DNA from: Kudoa neothunni
Lineage: Eukaryota > Cnidaria
Direction: 5' to 3'
Assembly: GCA_964304625.1 (NCBI GenBank)
Contig: OZ199840.1
Coordinates: forward strand, 10,106,001 to 10,170,000
Length of the DNA stretch: 64,000 nucleotides
A program made the position numbers and the translations under genes. Of the stretch, positions 49,971-62,871 are shown one piece after another. The notes under the pieces were generated by a model, which was given only the letters and a program-made list of their open reading frames with translations, did not search any database and was not told the origin of the DNA. How positions within the stretch are numbered: position 1 is the first letter of the stretch; every line of letters begins with the position of its first letter.

Positions 49971-52900
49971 ATGCTATTGATATATGTTTTTATAAAATTT
50001 ATCTTTATTATTAAAGGTATTTTATTCTAAAAATGAATTTGTCATTTATTGTTTAGTGTTTCTCGATGAAAATGTTAAAAATAATATTGACAACAATATA
50101 TTAAAGTTCATTTATTTAAATAATGAAGAAAAATACAGAATTTCAATCACTGGATACAATATTGAAAACAGACATAGAAAATGTGCACTTCAGTATTATG
50201 AGAGAGAGCATTCAGCCCTAAAGGCAGTTACATCATGTACCAGCATTATACCAGGCTCATCTCTTGACCAAGCTTCAAATTTGTGTCTCTATGATTGTAA
50301 AAAGATCGATTTTAAGATGGATGGAATAGAAATCGATAAAATAAAGTTTGTAAGATGGTGCCAAGGAAAGAATGATACAGAGGTAAAAAAGTGTATTTAC
50401 AAAAGAGTGTATCCACTAAGAGGTATCTGTGATTTTTAATGATTTTTATAAAAATATTTCCATAGATATTTATATAAAAACTGATATTAAAGCCAAAAAG
50501 GAAAATAATGAATTTAATATATCCGTTAAAAGAAAAGTAAATGATAGCTTCGAGTCTATTGTTGACGGCACAATAAAAACTACTGTAAATAAAGATGATA
50601 GTAAATTTGTTAAGAAAACTCTTAAACTAAGTTCATTATCATATGAAACTACATCTGTAGTCGAGTTTACCAACCGATCGCCCCAAATATTCCTGAATCC
50701 AAAAAAACCTAGTCAAGATTGGTTTATCGCAACTGGATCGAAGACAGCTAAAAATGGAAAATTTTACACTATAAAACTTCAAAATCCGGAACCATCTAAA
50801 ATTTGTTACTTTGGAATAAAAGAAATAAATGAGTCTCATTTTTCATCTCACTGTTCAGATATGAAAAAAGCTGGGCCGTGTTTCCAACCTTGTTACAAGG
50901 CTACTCTCTATCATGATTCAGATTTGAAATTTGCACAAGTCATTGTGGTGTCTCAAGTAAACCAACCCCCAAAAGAGTTTATACAGCTCGTGACATGTAA
51001 TATTTATATGAAAAATTAAATTTAACATTAAATTAGTTGGCACAACTCAGCCTAATATAAGAATTGATACTAATAATCAAGCCACTATTGATTTATCTAA
51101 TTTAAACAAGAATGAGGACGCTACTAGCGTAGAAAGTCAATCTGAAATGACTGAAATGCAAATTGTAGAAAAATATCTTGGAGTTGAGGCTGATGGCGTA
51201 AATCCAACGTGTACAACACAAGGTAGATGCAAGAATTTTGACTCAGTCATATTTACAGAACTTAAGCCGTTAACAGAATATGTTTTAAAACTGAAAATAA
51301 CCAAACTCACCACCTTAGATTCTCCTGAAGTAGAACATTATCACAGATATATCTATTTCAAAACCGAAGGTATTTATATATAGAAATTTTCTTCTAAATT
51401 TAAAATAGGAGCTAAATTTTCTAATAATAATCAACTTTCTCCATCACCTATTACATCCGAACATACAATATTAACTCTAGCTCCTGCTACTTTTATCTCG
51501 AGTGAAGTTAATTCAGGCTCAAAATGCGAACTATACTACTCCGTATTAGGGGAACAATCGCCAAAATATCCTGCTACCTGTGACAAAAATGGAAATAAAA
51601 TATTCTGCTTTGATACTTGTACTAACACTTTCAATATTATTAACCTCGATCCAAAAACAACATATAAAATAACCCTATGCACAAAGGGATATACATGTGT
51701 TGAAAGTGAACAAGCAGCAAGTAATACCATGTCTAAAAATGTATATATTTATATCTATTTATTAACAGCGGGTGGTACGACACTCACTATTACTCCAGGA
51801 AATGATTCTGAACCGAAAGACGACATTTACCATGACCAAATCATCAGGAGACATATTCGGGAATTCTTGGGCTTATTTTATTGTTGAAACAATGTCGAAA
51901 AAAATAGTTATTGATTGTTTGGATGGCGCTTGTCAAAACAATGTAGCCACAACTGGAGGAAATACGTTAGAAATTCAATGGACTAAACTTAACATTGGTG
52001 TCCCTTATAAAGTTGTTGTGATAAATCAAAATTATACTAAACCTGCCACGGCAGATATAACAAGTTATTATTATAAGCGAGACTTCAACTTATTTTTTTT
52101 TAGTAATCGAAGAAGAAGCTAGCGATGGCATGATTCTAACACGCGACGCAACAAATAATGGGTACAATGTTAAATTTAAAGGTGAACTGGCCGGTGTAAC
52201 CGATAAAGATTGTACAGTGAAAAGATCTAACTTAGATTTAACTGGTTATGAGAGTGCTGATAGAAGTAATGAAGAATTAAAAAAATCCTGCAACGATCTT
52301 GGTACTGAATCCGCTATTAGGCATAATCCTCAGAATAAATTAAATTATATATCTGTCACTTATGAGGTTATCGAAACTACAGTCAATACTCGTTCAGTCG
52401 AGACTTCTTCAGTCATTAAAGCTGAGGAAACGAGTCAGGATGTGAAGAATGCGGAGAAATTGGATGGTCAGGAGAACACATCGAATTTACATTTATCATC
52501 GCCTCTTAAGATTACCAAATCGTATTATAAAGGGAAGGTCTTTTCATATTATATAGGTAAAACAATATAAAAATATATTCATAACTGTATCTTTTTTTTA
52601 GATTATTACGAGGAAATTAACTACGTAGCAAAGATAGATGGAGACAAAATAAAACTGGGAACAAGCAAATCTACACAATCATGTAAATTTCATGCGGACT
52701 CACAAGAGCAAAACGGTGGCTCTGTAACTACAACCGAAGATGGCTCCACTCATACATATAAACACTACTCTTTACAGTTTGGTGAACTTGTCGGCGATTA
52801 TCACATAGATTGTCCTGAATATTTTGATTTTCATTATTTTTATGACAATACATTTGTGAAAACCCACGCACCTGTTTTCAGTAGATTCTACTATGAGCTA

Positions 52901-55900
52901 GCTTTTAGCGAGGAGAATAAAAGACTTACTGTTAAATTAACTAACGAGAATCCTTCTGAAATATGCACATTTGAATGGATAGATGCAACATTCTCAAAAT
53001 CTAATCGATTTTTTTCGAATAATTGTGATAACGGAGCTAACTGTTTTTATAGCCTCTGCAGTGAAATCACTTTTGGAAATATACCAGAAAGCGTAAAAGC
53101 AGTAAAAATTCGTGTCCTTAAATATGGAATGATTCCTATCATTGGTTACCAAAACAACATTTATTTACGTGATAATATAAATAGTTTCGTTTAATAAGTT
53201 CGTTTAGTTAATCATGGGAGCGATACTTCTGCGGAAACTAACGGTCAAAATATCAAAATTAACATTAGTGCTAACAATAAGAATGAAGATGGTCAACCAG
53301 TCACAAGTCCAACTGCAGCCGCATGTTCATTGAAGATTTGGAATACTTATGCTCCATTAATTAGCGAAAATGGAAGGACAGATGTGTCTTCCCCCTCTTG
53401 CGAGTTCTCCGAGATGGAAATTCCACCCGCACCAGCTGATTTACCTAATGATATCATGGTAACCATAACAAACATACCTCATTATAAACCAAGAAAATAT
53501 TTCTATCATAAAATAAGTATTCTTTATAATAATTGATTCTTTACTATATTTTTCTAAGCTCAATCAAATAATTTTTCGCCTCAAGCAATCTCGTTGTCGG
53601 CCATTGCAGATGGATTCACTTTCACTCTTAGTTCTACATCAGTATCAAACACATGCACTATTTACGTGAAAGAAAAAGATTCTAAGAACGGTTTTCATCC
53701 AGCTATATGTTCAGATAATAATTTGTGCGTAAATACGTGCGGCTCTTCTTTCACTATCAAGGGCCTTTATTCTGGTGTCACGTATAGTATCAAAATAGTG
53801 CCGAGTGGAAATTATAACATTAAAGTTATAACTGAGAAACGAACAAGTAAAAAATATAAATTAACATGTAATAAATAATATAATATATAGCTGGTGACAG
53901 CATTACATTTAAAGTTTCAGATGAAACAAAGAAAAACCTACTTGTTATAACTCATAATGACGTTATTACTGGTGTTAATGATAAAAATTGCCATTATCAA
54001 TTATACAGACACGAAGGAAATAACAGTAATTACATTTATTTTATTACGATCATAATATTATTTAGCTTCGCTGACTGAAATAGTGCAGTCGTGTATTGGA
54101 TGCGTTAGCGATAATTCAAATAATAAAAAATGCAATAATATTAGTTTCACTAACAATTTATATAACAAAAAATTTAATTATCGGTTGCTAATTTATGTAG
54201 AGGGGAAATCAAAGCCATTTAAGATTGATATTCCCGGTAAAATTAATTAATTTTATTTTTCGGGTAAATATTTTTGTAGCATTTACCCGAGGTGGGAAAT
54301 TTCAACAAGGATTCATCACAAAAGAAAAGAGTGAACAGGATAAATTCTCTATATCACTTTCCCAATTTTCAACGGACACCAAATGTGTCGTAAAATTATC
54401 AAAATTTGATTACTCTGATTTTGCAGACCCAGAATGCAACTCAGAAGGTAACGAATTTTGCTTGATGGAGTGTAATTCTAATAATGCTGAGATTGGATAT
54501 ATCAACTCAAAAATTGATCGATACGTAGTGGTTTGTTACGGCCCAAGTGATGAAGAAGCAAAAAAATGTAAAAAAAGAAATGTTTTCTCAATTAAAATGG
54601 GTAATTAATAATCATATTTATTAATTTCTATTACAAAATTGTTTATAATTCAATAACTAATTTATTTTAAAATAATGATTTTATTTAATAGATTACAAAC
54701 ATAAACAAATATATTCTTTGGGCCATACGGATGGCAAAATTAAATTTTCTTATAAATCTAACTCAGTGACAAATTGGGAAATCCAAGTCGATGGTATTAA
54801 TGATGAATTCAACAAATCTCAAAAAGATGGGTTAAATCTATCAAGTTACTCAGATACCATAACGACAAATTCTGCTTCGTTGCCAATAGATAGATTCATG
54901 AGTTATTACAATATTGATTCTACAGATATGTGGCCAAGAATAATCTATTACACTAATAATACATACTTGAATGAAACTATTGCCTTGAAATCCGATATTA
55001 TATTTTCCATTAGTGGAGTTGATGGAAACCACAAACAACTTCATATAAGTTTCTCACCAGGCCCATACAATGATGAAATGTGTCATATCAAAGTGTTTCA
55101 AGTCAACAATGAAGGTGCAGACAAAGTAGAGGTTATTTTGAATAAATGTGAAAACGTTGAAGATGGTTGTTATCAACTTTGTCAAGATGGCATTATTAAT
55201 TTGACGGAAGAATCTGAAAAAGTTGGTGTAACCGTCACGAGAAGATTTGATAACAAAAAATTCAAACAATACTACATAAGTAAACGAATTTTTCAACCTT
55301 ATCACTAACATTTTATAGGAGGTGACAGTGGTTTTACTTTAACTGAGATAACCAGCTCAGGAGTAAAACTTAATGGACTTGAATCCTACAAAACTCTACA
55401 CTCTGGCACTAATGTTCCAGCGTGTACAATAAATATATATAAAGCCAGTGTCATTCCCGCAGAAACCAGGGCTCATTGTTCAAACTCAAACTGTAATACT
55501 GATTGCGAAGTTTCTTATTCCATTGTTTCTTTGGAGGCTGGTTCGAGTTACGTGATTTCAGTAGAAATTACCAACCTTGGTTTCACGGAAAAATACATCA
55601 AGAAAGCAATATTTAGAACAAGTAGATCTTATTTAATATTCTCAACATCTAAATCAGTTTAGACGATGGGACCGATCTAAATATTAGCAATGAAAGTGCA
55701 AAAATTCAAAATAGAACGGCTACAGTCACACCATTTCAATCTGAACACTCCTTACCAATTTGTAGAGTCTATCTTGAGAAACAAGGCGGAGCTGATAAAA
55801 AATATATGGCCACTTGTGAGGGATTGGGAACTTGTGAAAACAAATGCGACAGTGAGTTTTATATAATTAACCTAGAATTAGGAAAGACCTACAATATGAC

Positions 55901-56847
55901 TGTGGAACCATCTGATGGGAAGAAGGTTAAAACCTATAATATTACCACGGGTATGACAAATTCAGCAGTTAAATAAATATAGCGGAATTTAGTTAGTGGG
56001 GAAACATCGGTTAGTTATAATTATAAAGACGGCACTGAATTGAAAATTCGTGTGGATTTTGATGGGAGGAACTCCAAGAGTAAATGTCCATTCATACTAA
56101 AAGAGAAAACATCTGCTGGTCAAATATTATCAACAAACACTTGGTGTAATGATGACGAGGAGTGTTCAGCCAACGGATGTGACATCGAAATTAATAAGTT
56201 GTCGAAAAATAAAGATTATGTACTTTCAGTAAAAGTGAAGGATTATTCTAATTATGAAAATTATGCAATTTTATGTAAATTAAATATTTCTTATATTGAA
56301 ATATTTAATATTTATTTACAAAAAAAGATTCAAAACCTCCAAAATCAACAGGGTAATTACTATAATTATATTTGTTATGATTATATTTTTATTAGTAATT
56401 AATAAAAAAACAAAATTACTCAATGATTAATAGAAGAACAACAAATAAGAAGTGAACATGAGAACGTCGATATAGATGATATTTTTCAAAAAGTTATCAA
56501 AATGGTTGAAACAGGGTGGATAAAAAATAATTTTGTCAAATTTTTATAAAATTTATGTTTAGTAAAAAATTTATGATATAATTATAAGATTATCCGATCT
56601 TGATTAGATAGTAAGCAGAAACAAGAACATGCAGCTGCGAAGAATATCAACTCGTAGCTTTTAGTCCAATTATTTAAATCTAACTTTTAAATAGATCTCT
56701 CGTCCCATACCTGTAAATACAAGCGTGAATTATTTATATAATTGTTTTAGCATTTATGGTCTGATACCAATTGTGGCTTCAATTTTTGTGGTTGTCGGCA
56801 TTGCGGTTTACTCAAGGCGTCCCAAAGATGTTGCCTACGATTTATAA
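49971..56847 (+). CDS. Large type I membrane protein with fifteen FN3-like, Cys-containing modules
   Basis: Twenty exons can be joined into 1,931 codons: 49971-50016, 50057-50422, 50466-50996, 51037-51369, 51409-51740, 51769-52063, 52104-52556, 52602-53168, 53208-53516, 53559-53846, 53891-54025, 54066-54236, 54280-54600, 54692-55279, 55319-55621, 55663-55950, 55993-56274, 56328-56352, 56450-56515, 56751-56847. Exon 1 is a signal peptide (MLLIYVFIKFIFIIK). The ectodomain is three repeats of a five-module block: compare NPEPSKICYFGIKEINE, NENPSEICTFEWID and SPGPYNDEMCHIKVFQV. Modules end in L.P.T.Y..T-like strands with paired Cys (CDKNGNKIFCFDTC, CSDNNLCVNTC, CEGLGTCENKC), typical of FN3-type beta sandwiches. 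Exon 20 is a transmembrane helix (GLIPIVASIFVVVGIAVY) with tail SRRPKDVAYDL. Introns are phase 1, except the 51741 junction and those joining exons 18-20. I recognise no named family; a surface adhesion or receptor role is inference. Confidence 0.72.
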
Positions 56848-57909
56848 AATACAGTCGATATCGGATATTGTGTAATTCCAAAATTTCAACGTTTTTCTTT
56901 TTAGAGAGAAACTTAATTTTATGTTATTGTTATTATTTTATCATTATGTAAACCTGGCTAACATTAAAAATAAAATAAATATTTCATTTATGTATAATCT
57001 CGGTATTGCGTGGAAACTTTTTATTGCGTGGCTTTTGTGGCCGATCTATTTAATAATAAGAATGTTTTCTTCATTATGTCCCGTTAAAACGTAGTATATC
57101 AGATAAAAGAGAAATTGTTGGTTATTATAATTCAAAAAATGACAATTTTTAAGTTTAAATTGAATATTGTGATGATCTATGTTGAATATTAATATAAGAT
57201 CATTTAAAAATTGACAGAATTCTTTCACGCAAAGATAAATTCGAAAATGGGGATATTGAAACTAAAAGGTAGAGACATTTTTCAGGCAGATTCAGAAATA
57301 TAAATGTTGAGTTGTATGATTGGTTTGTTAAGCAACGAGTGAATGATGTTCTGCCGAGAAATGCCATTACAGAAATTGATTTATACATAACAAATAAAAA
57401 AGAAATATCCAATTCTAAGTTTAGTTAGGGATGGCAAAGGGTCCACGTCAAGATATGGGCAGCCTTCAAAATGTTTCATGGTGAGGCTGCGAATGCAGAT
57501 ATTTCTTCTGTTGACTCATGGATTGTTGAAACCATTAATTTGGTTAAGGCATATAGTCTTGAAGACGTTATAAACATTGATGAAACTACAATTTTTTCTG
57601 AGAAGCTACAAAAAATTTGTTATGTTTTAAAGGATGAAGCCGGAATATAAGGGAAAAAGCATCCAAAAAAAGGAGTGACTGTTTTACGGTCATTCTTCTT
57701 TAAATATGGATAAGCTTCCATTAGTTTTTACTAGTAGATTTCCAAATCCTAGACGTTTTAAATGAGTTAACATCTATCGCGTGAATAAAATTAAAAAAAA
57801 ATATAGTTGATTTGTGTTATATTTATAGGCATAACGATAAAGTTGAACCAAAAATAATAGATGATAACAGAAAAGGTTTACATTTGTTGTATCAACATCC
57901 TCTTCATCC
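56781..57909. repeat. Inverted repeat, left arm
   Basis: Pairs with 62872-64000 in reverse complement (coordinate sum 120781 over most of its length). The outer arm end reaches the window edge, so the true arm is longer. The arm contains the transmembrane exon of the modular gene and a Tigger remnant. The pairing stops at 57908/62873, where the two sides diverge. Small changes gather near the inner end. Confidence 0.92.
57210..57760 (+). mobile_element. Tigger/pogo transposase remnant in inverted-repeat arm
   Basis: The plus strand reads NVELYDWFVKQRVNDVLPRN (CENP-B/Tc5-type second DNA-binding helix region) near 57305-57365, then FKMFHGEAANADISSVDSW near 57465-57520 and LEDVINIDETTIFSEKLQKI near 57560-57620, the DDE_1 catalytic Asp motif. 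Stops interrupt it. Terminal repeats were not found. Confidence 0.7.
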
Positions 57910-58713
57910 CAAGAAAACACTTTTTATTGCAGCGCTTCTCAACTAAAACTGAACTTGCACCCCCTGAGACCAAAGTTCGCACCTCTGAAGGTGTAAGAAT
58001 TCCCAGTTGGGAACCCATACCGTAGAGGGTTTTTCACTGACTGCACAATTTCATTTTTACTAGTTTATTATCTCCAACAAATTCACTTTCCGATATTTGA
58101 AAAAAAGATCTAACTCGCCATCTGACGATAGTATTTCTTCCCTTGAGTTACTACAGCCGTTCATTTTATTTGTTTAAAAAATAACACGTGAGATATTTCA
58201 AATTTAAACAAAACAATCGTATTGATACTTAAGCAACCAGACTCGAAGGATAAGTCAACAAAGTTAAAAATTTAATTAATTATATATTGGTTTAATTATT
58301 TAGGAGAAACAAGTTGGGTTTAAACCGATTATCCTACAACTAACAAACGTAAACACAGACACGATCGCGATTGATTTCACTGAAACTTCACCGAAGCTAT
58401 ACGACGTAGATTAAATGGTGGAATGATTTCCATTTTTCTCGAAATTTGTACCATATAATTTTATAAAAAATTCCAATTTAACTCATAACAATGTTTATAA
58501 TTAATTTATGAAAAAAATCTGGGGTCATTTTAATCCCAAAATTCGTTGGAGGATTCATCTTTTTTGGAGGGAATTACTCATATAATCATTTAAAAATTTT
58601 AATATATGAAACGAGAGAGAAATTTAGGAGAGTAACTGGAGTTCTAAATTTATTGATAGTGTGCGGAAGATTTTATAGACGGATTAAACGAATTTAGGGT
58701 TAGAGGGTTAAAA

Positions 58714-59441
58714 CAGTGGTGAGCAAAGTGTGGCCCTCGAAGAAATTTTTTGTGGCGAGCGGACGGGTTTATGAGGCTGAAAAATTGCGCGAGCATGTAC
58801 ATTTTTTAAAATCTAGAAACATCAAGGCACCATTTGCCTTCCATAAACAAATAAATAAACAACCTTTTGATGAATATTATGGATTTGTAAACTTTAATTT
58901 TACGCGATTTTATTATATGATTTGATGTTTTTTCTATGATTATCATATGTAAATGTGAATGAAGTAAGATCTAGTACGCCCTTAAACAAAATCACGTCAT
59001 AAACTTCAGAGAAAAATGGTACACGAGATTCAATTAACAACAGAAAGAATCTAAAAATAACTAAATGGCAGAAAAACATATGACCATGCGATACTCATAC
59101 ATAAATTAAGTTTGACGCAATAAGAATCATATCCATATTTTCCATTACATTCGCAGAGTTAAAAAAATCTGATTTATTAACATATTTGAAAAGCGATAAA
59201 ATCTATTATTCCGATCGAAACTTGAAATAGTATGCCGATCACCAAATTTCTATTTTTTAAAAATTATTTAGTTCCTTTTTAAATTAATTTATACACTAAC
59301 TTTTTTATTGTACCGAAAATGTTAGAAAAACTACCAATAGGTATTTAAGTTCTCAGAGAACATTTAATCAATAATGCGGCCCTCCAAGTTTTTGTAATGG
59401 GCCAATGTGGCCCGCAGAACCAAAAGTTGCGTCCATCACTG
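58714..59441. mobile_element. Non-autonomous hAT element next to a piggyBac-like end
   Basis: Left TIR CAGTGGTGAGCAAAGTGTGG (58714) and right TIR CAGTGATGGACGCAACTTTT (reverse complement, ending 59441), with GGCCC boxes inside both. Target duplications GGTTAAAA (58706-58713) and GGTTAAAG (59442-59449) agree at 7 of 8. The left duplication includes a TTAA after GGGTTAGAGGG, which resembles the piggyBac end at 49491-49500, so the hAT seems to have landed at a piggyBac terminus. No transposase domain is seen in its 728 bp. Confidence 0.75.
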
Positions 59442-59926
59442 GGTTAAAGGGTTAAAATGTTAAATGTGATTTCAACTTCTTATGTTCAATGTTTATGTAT
59501 ATAAAGATGAGCTATCCCTTTTATAAAAAAGAATCTACTTTATTTTATCAGCTGAAAATATAATAGCAGAACTGAGGAGTAAAAACTGAATTATTGAATA
59601 AATTTCTTGTTGAAAAATTAATCAAATTTAAACAATCGCACGTGCAATTCCATTTAACTCCAAACATGTTCAGAAAATTTTAATTCTAATTCCATCATCC
59701 CATAATTATAATAATAGAAAGATAATTTTTTTTTATGAATTATCCGAAAAGCTGTACTTTTATATAATGTTCACCTTAAGAGTTGTTATAGCCCAAAAAT
59801 CAACTATACACACACTAAAATTAAGCATGGCGCCAACTAAACAAACTTGTTCTATATAACGATTTTACTCTATTAATGTGAACGTATAAATAGGAAACAA
59901 GTTTTGAGTAAAAAAATAAATTGGTT

Positions 59927-61565
59927 TTAATCACTATTATCATTATTGTTATTATCAATGCTAATAACATCATCAATACAAAATTTCGCTCTACATGTCG
60001 GACACCGACTAGTTCCTGTTGCCCATTCACTTTCAGGTCTTTGTTGTTGATGATCGATAAACAAACGACCGAGACATTTTACACACATGACAGGATTACA
60101 GCGACATTCTTCGCACAGATCATTTCCACATTGTTTCACGAGTTTGGCGTTGGCTCTATTCGAGATGCAGATAATACAGTATTTTGGTTCCTAAATATAT
60201 TTAAGTTACATATAATTTATGACATGTTTAAAATATAAAATTTAGAATTATTTACGACACCTCATTAGAAACAAATCAACAAATTAACGTCAGTTTATTA
60301 TTTTATGCAGGTGTTGGGTAAAAAATTATTTTGTCAAAAAAAAATTAACAACAGAAATATAAGAAAAAAAATTATATACAGCTTTATATTTTATGTCTAC
60401 CGCCTAAATGCGCACACAAATATAGAGGGCTCCCTTAATTTCGGCACTTACCGCTGGCCTAACTGTGGTTTGGTCTGTGGAATTAACTGACGTTTTATTG
60501 CGTTCATTGTAGATTTTTGTGTTAATACTGATAATATCACTAAAGTAATTGAGAAACTGTTGGTCGATCGGCAGTAGGATAGACACCGAAGTATCGACCA
60601 GCACAGATTTCCCAATTTTAATCTCAATGTCGTTCAAACAATGTACAGGCGCACTGAAACTGAAATAATAATTGTCGATATCATGAGATGCCATGAGCAG
60701 TAACGACTGATCAATGGCGCTTCGATCTAAGGCCACTTTAAAGTTGAGTATCTACGACGATATGGGACAACATAAAAAAAATTAAAAACACAATATTGGC
60801 AACCTGGAATGCCGAGTTGCTCGCATTGACATTCACCAAATTAAATGTATTCATGTTGAGCGTTCCGTATTGAGAGGTGAAATGACGATGGTTGAACGTC
60901 GATTGGATCGAAACAACACCCCAATTGATAGGTATCACGTAGATGTTGTAGGTGTCGGTTTTTATGAGGAAATTTTCGGTGATAACAACACTATTAAAGT
61001 TGTGTAAACCAGGAAATATCAGATTTTCCGATCTCCTTTCCAGTTCGTCATTGATCTAATTATTTTCAATGAGTTGCTCAGAGTGTACAGCAGACAATCG
61101 TTGCTTACAAGTTTTAATGTATTAGATGTGGTAGGAGATGAGTCAGAATAATGATAGTTGGCCAACAGAAAGTCCAGTATAGTGCTGGCATAGAAATTGT
61201 TGTAAACTTTAAATACGCTCCAAACAGAAACTGCGATCCCACCTGGAAATAAAACTTTCACCATCTCAAACAAACCACGTCCACCAAACACATAAATCAT
61301 CACAAAATAAGCTACGAATTTATTGATAGAGAATGGAATCTACTACAGAAATTATACCCGTGAACAGGTTGTAATGTAGTAATGTGTTTAGAGCGCATCG
61401 TCTCTTGTGAAACTGAATAAAATCGGGCTCATTACGAAACAATGGCGCCAATAACATTTGAATTGAAAGACCCACATTGTCCACTGCCTTCGGTGGAAAC
61501 ACACAATAGAAAACAAACACAATATAACAAAAAGTATAATAAATTAAAGTTGAAAATTCGTTCAT
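59927..61565 (-). CDS. TMEM129: TMEM129-like ER E3 ubiquitin ligase
   Basis: TMEM129 is an ER-membrane RING-type E3 ligase of ER-associated degradation. Five exons: 61565-61358, 61242-61109, 61055-60804, 60751-60452, 60190-59927, giving 385 residues; every junction keeps frame with GT..AG. The N-terminus (MNEFSTLIYYTFCYIVFVFY, then VGLSIQMLLAPLF and FHKRRCALNTLLHYNLF) follows the vertebrate protein's first membrane segment and FHLRRTAATLLCHSL motif. The middle (INDELERRSENL) matches the NTEFRRIDK region. The last exon has the unusual RING: YCIICISNRANAKLVKQC, ECRCNPVMCVKCLGRLF and SRCPTCRAKFCIDDV. I chose the ATG at 61565 because it gives the normal N-terminus length. Its acceptors and donors are strong, and no defect is seen. 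It lies 144 bp downstream of UXT in the same orientation. Confidence 0.9.
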
Positions 61566-61709
61566 TGAACACACACTCTATTATAATTGGACCCGGCAAT
61601 GACACCACACCACCAATAGAGATCCAACGATAAATCCCTGACCAATTTAATCAAACGATCGCTTATAATCGTGAGATTTATATATATATAAAACTCTATT
61701 GAGTTCCAA

Positions 61710-62072
61710 TCAACAAACTGATAGACTATTAATTTGGCTAATTCTATTGCGCAGCTTTTCAATCTTATTTCTACAAAATATGATGGCCTCATCTAGTGAC
61801 ATCTCAAGAAAAAATCCATATCCAATAGAGACCATCACCTTTGATGGATTATTCAGATGGGATTTTTGAAATATTCCAAGTCCAATATTGTTAATCATTT
61901 CAAATGGTGGTGTGGTGGTGGATGAGCATTTGATTTTCTCCATCCGAACACTCAACGTTTCCAATAATTCTATCCAGTTGTAGCATTCCATCTCAAACTG
62001 TTGAATTTTTTTTGATGTAATTAATGAATATGTGGCATCATTAGATGCCGGAGGGTCGTGGCTGTTAGGCAT
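61710..62072 (-). CDS. UXT: UXT-like alpha-class prefoldin subunit
   Basis: A 120-codon reading. UXT is an alpha-prefoldin-like protein of chaperone and transcription complexes. The beta-hairpin region MINNIGLGIFQKSHLNN, then VMVSIGYGFFLEMSLDEAII, is very close to the UXT pattern (VALGYGFFLELTLAEAL) and less so to PFDN5. Flanking helices (QFEMECYNWIELLETLSVRM and NKIEKLRNRISQINSL) fit the prefoldin coiled coil. The C-terminal helix is shorter than in vertebrate UXT (about 157 residues), so a last small exon may have been missed, or the protein is simply short. Confidence 0.75.
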   Translation of the reverse strand: MPNSHDPPASNDATYSLITSKKIQQFEMECYNWIELLETLSVRMEKIKCSSTTTPPFEMINNIGLGIFQKSHLNNPSKVMVSIGYGFFLEMSLDEAIIFCRNKIEKLRNRISQINSLSVC

Positions 62073-62871
62073 TACTTAAAGAATTTGTATGCGCGATTTG
62101 AATAAGGTCACATTATACTAACACGCTTGCGCACCAATCTGGATGTGAATAACGATTTTCTTATGCTTAAGTTCGATGATTGTTCGTACAAGAAAACTTT
62201 GTTATATAACAGCTAAAATTAAGTTTAACTGAGGAAGAATTATTAAAACTTGTCAAAAAACTTTTCAATTGATATTTTTTAAATTCTCTCCGTTATGGGA
62301 AGTGAATCAAACAATCGAGATAGAGCTAGTTGAATGAAGGCCTTCATTTTAACATTCATGATATTTTTTATTTATTGGTTTGATAACATCAAATTATCCA
62401 TTTGTGGACAATAAGTTCACATGATTTTGACCCTCACATTTTGCCTCATATCATCGTCAAAAATATTTTCGCCATCTTCGATCTAATTTAAAAAAATTAA
62501 TTTGATATACATAAAATTTTATTCTGAGACTATTTCTAATGTGGAGTATCTTTCTTATTTCTGCTTGGTTCATAAACTGCTTATAAGTTTATAATTGCAG
62601 TTTTTTACTACTGTCAAATATTTTTAATTATCAATACAATTAGTAATAATTTCTGGCGTAATACTCCCTCAAAATTTAGTTAATGTCAAGATTGAGTTTA
62701 GTAAGGTATATTTCTCGATCGTAGAATCTTCACATAAAAACGTGTGCTTGGTCAGTGTACTCCTATACCTACTTTTAGTGAATTTAATGAGGCCTAAATT
62801 ATGCGTTGTAGAATATTAGTTGTATTTTAGGGAGGAAAAAATCAGATATTTTAAAAAAAATCAATATTCTT
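62073..62871. other. Intergenic, no gene seen
   Basis: AT-rich spacer between UXT and the right inverted-repeat arm. It must hold the UXT promoter. No motif is clear enough to report. Confidence 0.5.

Noticed and set aside
57046-57412. Small minus-strand proteins mirrored at 63369-63735
   Set aside because: They are antisense readings of the Tigger remnant and flank inside the inverted-repeat arms; they are conserved only because the arms are near identical.
58716-58925. 69-codon open frame at the left end of the hAT element
   Set aside because: It begins within the terminal inverted repeat, and no family resemblance is seen.
61710-62072. Prefoldin subunit 5 (PFDN5)
   Set aside because: The GYGFFLE motif and following residues fit UXT much better than the GTGYYVEK of PFDN5.
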